A program made the translations under genes and the position numbers. The notes below the pieces were generated by a model that was given only the letters and a program-made list of their open reading frames with translations, searched no databases and was not told where the DNA came from. 54,163 nucleotides of DNA from CALJFL01 sp047633055 (GTDB taxonomy: Bacteria; Pseudomonadota; Gammaproteobacteria; Pseudomonadales; Halieaceae): positions 1 through 54,163 of the forward strand of contig JBLIEI010000026.1 of assembly GCA_047633055.1 (NCBI GenBank). The letters run 5' to 3'. Of the stretch, positions 32,930-40,386 are shown in pieces; the first letter of the stretch is position 1; each line of letters opens with the position of its first letter.

Positions 32930-35119
32930 ATGGCAGAGCGATCGTTTGCCCGAGAGGTACTAAAACTCAGGGCCGGAGAAGGAGATGTATTCAAAGGCGA
33001 AGGGATTTTGGCCATCACCAAAGCCCTGTTGCAGTCCGGGGTGTCATATGTAGGCGGTTATCAGGGCTCTCCTATTTCGCATCTCATGGATGTGCTCAAT
33101 GACGCTCAGGAAATTCTGGGAGAGTTAGGGGTACATTATGAGGCCAGTGGCAGCGAAGCAACGGCGGCTGCCATGCTTAGCGCTTCTATTAATTACCCAC
33201 TACGCGGCGCGGTGACCTGGAAGTCCGTAGTTGGTACTAACGTCGCCTCCGATGCCTTGTCGAACTTGGCTTCCTGCGGCGTCACCGGCGGTGCAATAGT
33301 TATCGTGGGCGAAGATTATGGTGAAGGTTCCAGTATTATGCAGGAGCGCACCTACGCTTTTGCCATGAAAGCGCAAATGTGGTTATTGGATCCGCGGCCA
33401 AATCTTACTAGCATAGTCGACATGGTGGAAAAGGCTTTTCAGCTCTCGGAAGCCAGTAACACGCCGCTCTTTTACATGATGCGTATACGGGGTTGTCATG
33501 TTACCGGTGAGTTTATTGCCCGAGATAATCTCGCGCCGCAATTTAGCAATCGCAATCCAGTCACGCCCAACAGACAGGCCGAAAAAATAATTCTTCCGCC
33601 GAACGTCTACCAGCATGAGCAGGATAAAATCGCTGAGCGATTGCCAGCTGCCATCGAGTTTATCAAGCAGAATAAGCTCAACGAGTTCTTCGACGGGCGG
33701 CATTCTGATCTGGGTATTATTGTTCAGGGCGGCTGCTACAACACGGTCATCCGGGCACTGCAGCGGCAGGGTTTGTCTGATGTCTTCGGCAACGCAGATA
33801 TTCCGATTTATGTCATGAACGTCGCCTATCCGCTGATACCCGATGAGTTGGTGGACTTTTGCGTTGGCAAAAAACAGGTGCTGGTTTTGGAAGAAGGCCA
33901 GCCCGAATATGTAGAACAGGGCATTAACACAGTTCTGCGTAGAGCGGACGTGCAGACCCGCATATTTGGTAAGGATGTGATGCCTATGGCGGGCGAGTAT
34001 ACCGGCCAGGCAATGCTGCTGGGCATTACCCGCTTCGTCGAGAGTGCAGGGTTTGCTGGGATCACTCTCCCTTTGAGCCTCGACCAGGTAGTGAGTCTGC
34101 AGTCCACGCTTAGCGATGATGATCACAATGCCTTACTGGATAATGTGCCACCGCGCCCCTCGGGTTTGTGTACAGGTTGTCCAGAGCGGCCACTTTTTTC
34201 CGCGCTCAAACAAGTTCAGCAAGAGCTTGGGCCTTTTCATATCAGTTCAGATATTGGCTGCCATTCTTTTGCCACCCTCGCACCCTTTAACCTGGGCAAT
34301 ACCATTATGGGTTACGGCCTGTCCCTGGCCAGTTCATCCGCTATTCGCCATGCACTGCCGCACAAGGCCATCAGCATTATGGGTGACGGCGGATTTTGGC
34401 ATAACGGCCTGACCAGTGGCGTTACTAGTGCCGTATTTAACAAGCACGATGGCATTTTAATTGTAGTGGATAACGGGTATGCGGCGGCCACAGGCGGACA
34501 GGATGTTCCGTCTGTGGTGCAGCCCAATAAAATTATTGCCACCACAATAGATTCTGATGCAGCCGACCGGGAGGATCAGCAACCTATCGATGAAGCCTGC
34601 CGTGGCGCGGGGGTGAAGTGGATTCGCACCGTGAGTACCTACAGTATCGACACGATGAAGGACACGCTTCGAGACGCCCTGACCACCTCTGAGCCCGGTC
34701 TGAAAGTGATCATCGCTGAGGGCGAGTGCATGTTGAATCGACAGCGGCGAATCAAGCCGCTGCTGAAGAAGTCGATCAGTGATGGTAAGCGGACCACGCG
34801 CGCCCGGTTTATGGTCGACAGCGAAACCTGTACCGGCGATCACGCCTGCATTAGAATTTCCGGCTGTCCCTCGTTGACCATAAAGCCGAATCCCGATCCG
34901 TTGCGGAAGGACCCAGTGTCTTACGTCGACAATAGCTGCGTCGGTTGTGGCGTTTGCGGTACTAACGCGCATGCGGCTATTTTGTGCCCCTCTTTTTCTC
35001 GGGTTGACCTGGTGTATAACCCCAGCAGTTGGGATCGCTTCATAGGAGGATTTCGTCTTTCAGTTATAGGCTGGTTGCAGCAGCGGGACGAGCGCAAGCG
35101 GGAGGCGAGCGCACTGTGA
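32930..35119 (+). CDS. iorA: Indolepyruvate (aryl 2-oxoacid) ferredoxin oxidoreductase, alpha subunit
   Basis: A 729-residue large subunit that decarboxylates 2-oxoacids oxidatively to acyl-CoA using thiamine diphosphate. The N-terminal half is pyruvate:ferredoxin-oxidoreductase-like ('GEGILAITKALLQSGVSYVG', 'EDYGEGSSIMQERT'). The C-terminal TPP domain carries 'CTGCPERPLF', 'GCHSFATL', 'MGDGGFWHNG' and 'VVDNGYAAATGGQ'. Residues of about 620-690 hold Cys motifs for 4Fe-4S clusters: 'CVGCGVCGTNAHAAILCP' is canonical, while the first group 'CTGDHACIRISGC' is atypical. Residues needed for TPP chemistry are intact. Placed directly after the isatin-hydrolase-like gene, it could act on isatinate, itself an aryl 2-oxoacid. 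Confidence 0.93.
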   Translation: MAERSFAREVLKLRAGEGDVFKGEGILAITKALLQSGVSYVGGYQGSPISHLMDVLNDAQEILGELGVHYEASGSEATAAAMLSASINYPLRGAVTWKSVVGTNVASDALSNLASCGVTGGAIVIVGEDYGEGSSIMQERTYAFAMKAQMWLLDPRPNLTSIVDMVEKAFQLSEASNTPLFYMMRIRGCHVTGEFIARDNLAPQFSNRNPVTPNRQAEKIILPPNVYQHEQDKIAERLPAAIEFIKQNKLNEFFDGRHSDLGIIVQGGCYNTVIRALQRQGLSDVFGNADIPIYVMNVAYPLIPDELVDFCVGKKQVLVLEEGQPEYVEQGINTVLRRADVQTRIFGKDVMPMAGEYTGQAMLLGITRFVESAGFAGITLPLSLDQVVSLQSTLSDDDHNALLDNVPPRPSGLCTGCPERPLFSALKQVQQELGPFHISSDIGCHSFATLAPFNLGNTIMGYGLSLASSSAIRHALPHKAISIMGDGGFWHNGLTSGVTSAVFNKHDGILIVVDNGYAAATGGQDVPSVVQPNKIIATTIDSDAADREDQQPIDEACRGAGVKWIRTVSTYSIDTMKDTLRDALTTSEPGLKVIIAEGECMLNRQRRIKPLLKKSISDGKRTTRARFMVDSETCTGDHACIRISGCPSLTIKPNPDPLRKDPVSYVDNSCVGCGVCGTNAHAAILCPSFSRVDLVYNPSSWDRFIGGFRLSVIGWLQQRDERKREASAL

Positions 35120-36597
35120 GCAAACTGAATACCATCAATATGATTGCCGCTGCGCTTGGTGGAGAGGGCGGTGGTGTATTTACCAACTGGGTGATTGATG
35201 TTGCTGAGCGCGAGGGCTGGTTGTGTCAGACCACCTCCTTAGCCGGCGTGGCCCAGCGCACCGGTGCAACAATCTACTATCTGGAGTTTTTTCCGCGAGA
35301 GCAACTCGGCGAACAAATGCCGGTGATGTCTCTGTTTCCAGCGCAGGGCGACATTGATATCGCTGTTGCCTCTGAAGTGGCAGAAGCGGCGCGTATGGTG
35401 CAACGGGGTTTCGTATCAGCAGAGCGAACTACATTAATTGCCTCGGATCATCGGGTTTTTAGCATCTCCGAGAAATCACAGCTCGGTGACGGCACGACTG
35501 ATCCACTCGCGTTGCAAGAAATTGCGGGTCGATACGCCAAGGACTATATCCATTACGATATGCTCGCGTTGGCAAACAAGCATAATTCAGTGATCTCCTC
35601 CGTTATGTTGGGTGCGCTGGCAGGCTCTGAAGTGATGCCGTTCGCCAAGGCGACTTTCGAGGCGGTTATCACCGACACAGGTAAGGCTGTGGTAACGAAC
35701 TTGGCCGCATTCGAGGCAAGTTATCAGCGGGCAATTTCCCGCGGAGTAGAGCAGTTCGAACCAGCGCCCAAGCCCGAAGATGTTCTGCCTGAAGCCAGTA
35801 CCCCGGCGGGAGAGAAACTGCTGGAGCGTTTGCAGGCATTTCCGCAGCCCTGCCGCAAGAATCTCTATCACGGCGTAGAAAAATGTGTCGACTACCAGGA
35901 TTATGCCTATGCCCATCAGTATCTTGATGAGGTGCAAACCGTATCGACGCTGGATTCGGGAGATCAAGAGTATCGACTAACACAAGAAACGGCTCGCTAT
36001 TTGGCGCTGTGGATGTGCTTTGAGGATATCCCCAGAGTGGCTCAGTTCAAGACTCGCGCAGTTCGTATGGACAAAGTCCGTGAAGAGGTAAAGGCCGAAG
36101 AGGATCAGTTCTTTGATGTGACCGAGTTTTTCCGCCCCAGGGTGGAAGAAATGTCGGCGATGATGCCACCTGCAATGGGCAACTGGATGCTCAACTCTGC
36201 AATAGCGCGCCGGTTTTTAAACCTGTTCACCGGCGGCAAACAACTCCGCACCAATACAGTGACCATTTTTCTCATGCTGCGTTTTATGGCCAGTCTGAAG
36301 CGCTTTCGTCGGGGTATGTTGGGTTTTCAACACGAGCACGCGATGATAGCGCGCTGGCTTCAGGCTATACGCACCGCGGCCGAAAGTGATCCAGCGTTGG
36401 CTTACGAATTGGCAGAGTGCGGACGACTTGTCAAAGGTTATGGCGATACCAGAGCGCGGACTACTTCGCAGATGATTGAGATTCTTTCTCGTGTTGAAGC
36501 TCAGGAATCGGTGACAGCCGAACGTGTCGAGGATTGGCGCACCACTGCAATGGAAGACGATTCGGGTGATGCCTTCGGCCAGGCTATAGCAGCCTAG
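35116..36597 (+). CDS. iorB: Indolepyruvate ferredoxin oxidoreductase, beta subunit (long form)
   Basis: A 493-residue partner of IorA. The N-terminal 190 residues form the gamma-type domain ('NMIAAALGGEGGGVFTNWVI', 'TTSLAGVAQRTGATIYYLEF', 'SDIDIAVASE'-like region, 'LASDHRVFS'). The C-terminal 300 residues are the extra domain found in the long type of proteobacterial IorB (DUF6537-like) and include 'VEKCVDYQDYAYAHQYLDEV' and 'GKQLRTNTVTIFLMLR'. Start GTG 35116 overlaps the iorA stop by 4 bases (GTGA). Its stop overlaps the stop of the convergent MaoC-like gene in a shared CTAG. Confidence 0.9.
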   Translation: MSKLNTINMIAAALGGEGGGVFTNWVIDVAEREGWLCQTTSLAGVAQRTGATIYYLEFFPREQLGEQMPVMSLFPAQGDIDIAVASEVAEAARMVQRGFVSAERTTLIASDHRVFSISEKSQLGDGTTDPLALQEIAGRYAKDYIHYDMLALANKHNSVISSVMLGALAGSEVMPFAKATFEAVITDTGKAVVTNLAAFEASYQRAISRGVEQFEPAPKPEDVLPEASTPAGEKLLERLQAFPQPCRKNLYHGVEKCVDYQDYAYAHQYLDEVQTVSTLDSGDQEYRLTQETARYLALWMCFEDIPRVAQFKTRAVRMDKVREEVKAEEDQFFDVTEFFRPRVEEMSAMMPPAMGNWMLNSAIARRFLNLFTGGKQLRTNTVTIFLMLRFMASLKRFRRGMLGFQHEHAMIARWLQAIRTAAESDPALAYELAECGRLVKGYGDTRARTTSQMIEILSRVEAQESVTAERVEDWRTTAMEDDSGDAFGQAIAA

Positions 36598-37091
36598 CCT
36601 CGCGACTCCGGATCGCGCTCCGCCAGAATATCAATGGTGAAACTCATCACCTTATTGTTGTATTGATTGAACGCCTCATTCCGACTTTTGATAATGCCCC
36701 ACTTATCACGGACCACCTTGTCTGACTTCTCGATAATCTCGTAGGTGTAGGTCAGCGTATGGCCTGGGCGCACCGTCTCGTACCATTCCAGATTCTGTAG
36801 TCCTAAACCAGCGCCATTGCGTCTGCCATCCTGTACGCCACGGGCAAAATGTTCCATGTAGTCGACCATCATACGCATCCACATTGCGGTGAGATGCCAG
36901 CCCGAGGCAATAAGTCCCCGGTGGTAGGTGTCCAGCGCGGCTACTGGGTCAGTGTGGTAAATTTCTGGCGCATACTTTTTGCCAAACTCGATTATTTCCA
37001 GTTCGCTAAAAGTGTGCGAGCCGAACACGTGAAACTCTCCGACTGGAATATCATCGAACCAGCGGCTACGGATGAATGGATTATTCTGCAT
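36594..37091 (-). CDS. MaoC-like hot-dog hydratase/dehydratase A
   Basis: A 165-residue hot-dog protein of the MaoC family ('FDDIPVGEFHVFGSHTFSEL', 'PEIYHTDPVAALDTYHRG', 'LIASGWHLTAMWMRM', 'WYETVRPGHTLTYTYEI'). MaoC-like proteins typically hydrate enoyl-CoA. The catalytic Asp-His dyad of R-hydratase-2 is not clearly present, so the family call is firmer than the reaction. ATG 37091 overlaps the next gene upstream in transcription by 11 bases. The two MaoC-like proteins are tandem paralogues that probably form a heterodimer. Confidence 0.85.
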   Translation of the reverse strand: MQNNPFIRSRWFDDIPVGEFHVFGSHTFSELEIIEFGKKYAPEIYHTDPVAALDTYHRGLIASGWHLTAMWMRMMVDYMEHFARGVQDGRRNGAGLGLQNLEWYETVRPGHTLTYTYEIIEKSDKVVRDKWGIIKSRNEAFNQYNNKVMSFTIDILAERDPESRG

Positions 37092-37551
37092 GGCTAACCT
37101 CCACCTTCTCGTGCGCAATTAACAATCGATTCTGCACAGTGATTACCGGCTTATTGTTCTGGTTGCTGACCTGTACCGCGACATCGACAGTGCCTACGCC
37201 AGCCAGTCCAGACTCGGCTGTCCGGTCAGTAATGCTGACCTGCGCATTCAGGCTGTCGTCGGCGAATACGGGTAACTTCCAGCGCACCTCCTGCACTGAA
37301 GCAACGCCGAGAATAGCGATGCCTTTAGCGTGAAAAGTGTCGGTTAACAGGCGCATCATTAATGCAGACACCTGCCAGCCGCTGGCGCAGAGACCACCGA
37401 AAATTGAGGATTCTGCCGCCTCCTTATCCATATGGTACGGTTGGGGATCAAACTCCGCTGCGAACGCGAGAATATCTTCCCGTGTCAGCGTTAGACATTT
37501 GGTGGTGGTGAAGCTGTCACCAACCTGCAAATCTTGCCAGTAGAGTGCCAT
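37081..37551 (-). CDS. MaoC-like hot-dog hydratase/dehydratase B
   Basis: A 156-residue hot-dog protein with 'WQDLQVGDSFTTTKCLTLTR', 'FAAEFDPQPYHMDKEAAESS', 'FGGLCASGWQVSALMMRLLT' and 'VRWKLPVFADDSL'. The FDPQPYH region is the canonical MaoC motif area, more complete here than in its tandem partner. It starts 95 bases after the acyl-CoA dehydrogenase stop. No terminator is visible in that gap, so it may be part of the same leftward operon. Confidence 0.87.
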   Translation of the reverse strand: MALYWQDLQVGDSFTTTKCLTLTREDILAFAAEFDPQPYHMDKEAAESSIFGGLCASGWQVSALMMRLLTDTFHAKGIAILGVASVQEVRWKLPVFADDSLNAQVSITDRTAESGLAGVGTVDVAVQVSNQNNKPVITVQNRLLIAHEKVEVSHAE

Positions 37552-37646
37552 TTTATTATCCGCAAGAGTTTGGACACGGGATGATGGCGGTTGCCGCGTC
37601 GAGACGCAAGCCTGTGGTTTAGTGGATAATCCCGGGTGCTTAAATA

Positions 37647-38816
37647 TTACAGAGCTGCGAGGGATTGCTTGGCGATGATTGTTTGTTGTACCTCAGAAGC
37701 GCCCTCGTATATTCGCAGAGCGCGAATGTCGCGGTACAGAGACTCGACAATATTACCTTTGGTAACACCCTTACCTCCATGTAGCTGCACCGCAGCGTCG
37801 ATGACTAGCTGGGCGGCTTCAGTGGCATGCAATTTTGCCATCGCAGCCTCGCGGGTTACCCGATCGGCGACACAGTCTTTGGTCCAAGCAGAACGATAGA
37901 CAAGCAGGGCACTGGTATCCACTGCTACCGCCATATCCGACAACTTGCCCTGGACCAGCTGTAAGTCGGAGAGGGTGCCGCCGAATAGCTCACGGGTGCT
38001 GACATGGGCCAGTGTTTCGTTCATCGCGCGTCTTGCCATCCCCAGTGCGGCGGCGGCAACGGTCGAGCGGAAAACATCCAGGGTCGCCATGGCGATACCA
38101 AACCCACGACCTGATTCGCCGACCAGGCTGGACTTTGGAATACGACAGTCGGTGAGAGTCAGGGTGCCTAGTGGGTGGGGCGCAATCAATTCGATACGCT
38201 CCGTGACTTCAAACCCGGAGTTGCCGGCATCGACAATAAAGCAACTGATGCCCTTAGATCCGGGTGCCTCACCAGTACGGGCGAATATGGTGTAGAAATC
38301 GGCAATCCCGGCGTTTGAGATCCAGGTCTTTTGGCCGTTAAGTACGTAGTCATCGCCGTCGAGAACAGCGGTCATGGCCATGGCGGCTACGTCAGAGCCG
38401 GCTTCCGGTTCCGACAGTGCAAAGGCTGAGAGCTTCTCACCGGCGGCGACCGGGCGTAGATATTCCTCTTGCTGGGCGGCAGTACCAAATAGTGAAATGG
38501 GCCCACTACCCAGGCCCTGCATGGCGAAAGCGAAATCAGCCAGGGCGTGATGGCGGCCCAGTGTTTCACGAATAATGCACAGGCTGCGCACGTCAAGTTT
38601 CTCTGTGGCTCCTCCGGCACTGGCAGGAACCGCATAGCTGGTAAAGCCTGCTGCGCCAAGTGCTCGAACGAGGCCGATACAGGTGCCGTCCAGATCTCCG
38701 TGCTCATTGGCAACCAGAGCTTCGATATTTGCGGTTGCCCAGCTGTCGAGCTCGGCGGCCAGTTGGCGATGGCTATCCTCGAGAAAAGGCCATTGTAAAA
38801 AGCTGTTATCGGCCAT
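37647..38816 (-). CDS. Acyl-CoA dehydrogenase
   Basis: A 389-residue FAD-dependent acyl-CoA dehydrogenase. Visible: 'FALSEPEAGSDVAAMAM' (FAD and substrate), 'QKTWISNAG', 'GKLSDMAVAVDTSALLVYRS', 'LHGGKGVTKGNIVESLYRDI' and 'RIYEGASEVQQTIIAKQSL' with the catalytic Glu in 'YEG'. It introduces a double bond in an alicyclic or acyl-CoA intermediate, passing electrons to ETF (genes not seen here). ATG 38816 lies two bases after the enoyl-CoA hydratase stop. Confidence 0.93.
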   Translation of the reverse strand: MADNSFLQWPFLEDSHRQLAAELDSWATANIEALVANEHGDLDGTCIGLVRALGAAGFTSYAVPASAGGATEKLDVRSLCIIRETLGRHHALADFAFAMQGLGSGPISLFGTAAQQEEYLRPVAAGEKLSAFALSEPEAGSDVAAMAMTAVLDGDDYVLNGQKTWISNAGIADFYTIFARTGEAPGSKGISCFIVDAGNSGFEVTERIELIAPHPLGTLTLTDCRIPKSSLVGESGRGFGIAMATLDVFRSTVAAAALGMARRAMNETLAHVSTRELFGGTLSDLQLVQGKLSDMAVAVDTSALLVYRSAWTKDCVADRVTREAAMAKLHATEAAQLVIDAAVQLHGGKGVTKGNIVESLYRDIRALRIYEGASEVQQTIIAKQSLAAL

Positions 38817-38818
38817 GG

Positions 38819-39631
38819 TCAATCTCCCTGGAAAACCGGTGATTCTTTGTTGACGAAGGCGTTGTACGCGCGGACAAAATCTTCGGTTTGCATGCAGATG
38901 GCCTGAGCCTGCGCCTCAGCTTCAATGGCCTGATCTACCGACATGTTCCATTCATACTGTAGCTGGTTCTTTGTGATGCCGTTGGCAAAGGTAGGTCCGT
39001 TAGCAATTCGCGCTGCAGTCGCATTAGCATCCGCATGAGGGTCGTCACTGATCTTGTTAAAGAAGCCCCAGCGTTCACCTTCTTCAGCACGTAGTGAACG
39101 GCCTGAGTAAAGCAGATCGCTGGCGCGACCCTGGCCGATGATGCGCGGCAATATGGCGCAGGCGCCCATATCACAGCCCGCCAAACCGACGCGGTTAAAG
39201 AGAAACGCCACCCCGGCATCTTCACCGGCATAGCGTAAATCGCTACTCATCGCGATGATGGCGCCAGCGCCGGCACAAACGCCTTCGATGGCACTGATGA
39301 TAGGCTGCGGACAGGCTCGCATGGCTTTCACCAGGTCACCGGTCATCCGGGTAAAGGCCATCAGCTCTTTCATATTCATTTTAGTCAGCGGGCCGATGAT
39401 TTCGTGTACATCGCCGCCAGAGCAAAAATTGCCGCCGGCACCGCTGATTACAACTGCGTGGATATCATCGGCATAGACCAGAGATCGAAACAGGTCGCGC
39501 AGCTCTGCGTAGGAATCAAACGTCAACGGGTTCTTGCGCTCGGGTCGATTGAGGGTGATGTTGGCGACGCCGCCGCTGGCTTCCCAGAGGAAATGCTCGG
39601 CCTGATAGTCAGTCATTGATGTTAACTGCAT
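38819..39631 (-). CDS. Enoyl-CoA hydratase/isomerase family protein
   Basis: A 270-residue crotonase-fold protein. Oxyanion-hole motifs are 'GAGGNFCSGGDVHEI' and 'IEGVCAGAGAIIAMSSD'; 'GLAGCDMGACAILPRIIG' follows the family. Of the two catalytic Glu of E. coli-type hydratase, the first position reads Val/Gly-Ala type here rather than a clear Glu, so ring-opening hydrolase or isomerase activity is also possible. ATG 39631 shares one base with the SDR stop (TAATG), a coupling junction. Confidence 0.88.
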   Translation of the reverse strand: MQLTSMTDYQAEHFLWEASGGVANITLNRPERKNPLTFDSYAELRDLFRSLVYADDIHAVVISGAGGNFCSGGDVHEIIGPLTKMNMKELMAFTRMTGDLVKAMRACPQPIISAIEGVCAGAGAIIAMSSDLRYAGEDAGVAFLFNRVGLAGCDMGACAILPRIIGQGRASDLLYSGRSLRAEEGERWGFFNKISDDPHADANATAARIANGPTFANGITKNQLQYEWNMSVDQAIEAEAQAQAICMQTEDFVRAYNAFVNKESPVFQGD

Positions 39632-40386
39632 TACATTGTTTCTCCACCGCTAATAGAAATGGCTTGCCCGGTAACCGAACGCGCTGCCTCGGAGCACAGC
39701 CATAAGACCATGCTGGCAATCTCGTCCGGCTGGATCAGCCGTCCTTGCGGATTGGTGTTGGTGAATTGGGCTAGCGCCTGTTCTTCGCTGCGGCCGGTTT
39801 TTTCGACGATCTGAGCAACCGATCCTCGAATAATTTCAGTATCAGTATAGCCTGGACAAATCGCATTCACGGTAATTCCGAGTTTGGCGGTCTCCAGAGC
39901 CAGGGCCCGGGTTAAACCCAGAACCCCATGCTTGGCAGCGCAATACGCGCTGACGTAGGCATATCCTTTGAGAGCAGCGGTGCTGGCGATATTAATAATA
40001 CGACCGCTCTGCCGCTCGCGCATGCCACCAATGACCTGCGAGGTGCAGTTGAATACGCCGTTGAGATTAGTGTTGAGTACTGCCTGCCACTGGTTTGAGT
40101 CGAGCTTATGAAAAGGTGCAGTGGGTGCCATGCCAGCGCAGTTAACCAGCACGTCTATCGGACCGAGTGCGCAGCTCGCCTCAGCAAACGCGCGGGCGAC
40201 ATCAGCTTCTTCCGCCACGTCACAACGGATTGCCTGACTGGGCACGCCATTCATTCGGGCTGCCGTCTGCTCAAGCGGCTGCATACGCCTGCCCAGTAAA
40301 CTCACACTATACCCAGCCTGTGCAAGATGGGTCGCGATCAGGGCACCGATACCACTGCCGGCACCGGTGATCAGGGCGTGATTCAT
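39631..40386 (-). CDS. Short-chain dehydrogenase/reductase
   Basis: A 251-residue classical SDR: 'LITGAGSGIGALIA' (5-18), 'VNCAGMAPT', 'IINIASTAALKG', catalytic 'YCAAKHG' and 'ICPGYTDTEII'. Between the 2-aminobenzoyl-CoA monooxygenase-like gene (4-base overlap) and the enoyl-CoA hydratase gene it most likely handles a hydroxyl or ketone on the dearomatised ring CoA-ester. Confidence 0.9.
   Translation of the reverse strand: MNHALITGAGSGIGALIATHLAQAGYSVSLLGRRMQPLEQTAARMNGVPSQAIRCDVAEEADVARAFAEASCALGPIDVLVNCAGMAPTAPFHKLDSNQWQAVLNTNLNGVFNCTSQVIGGMRERQSGRIINIASTAALKGYAYVSAYCAAKHGVLGLTRALALETAKLGITVNAICPGYTDTEIIRGSVAQIVEKTGRSEEQALAQFTNTNPQGRLIQPDEIASMVLWLCSEAARSVTGQAISISGGETM

Noticed and set aside
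38817..38822. TTG start for the acyl-CoA dehydrogenase at 38822
   Set aside because: ATG 38816 sits just after the preceding stop and is the more usual start.
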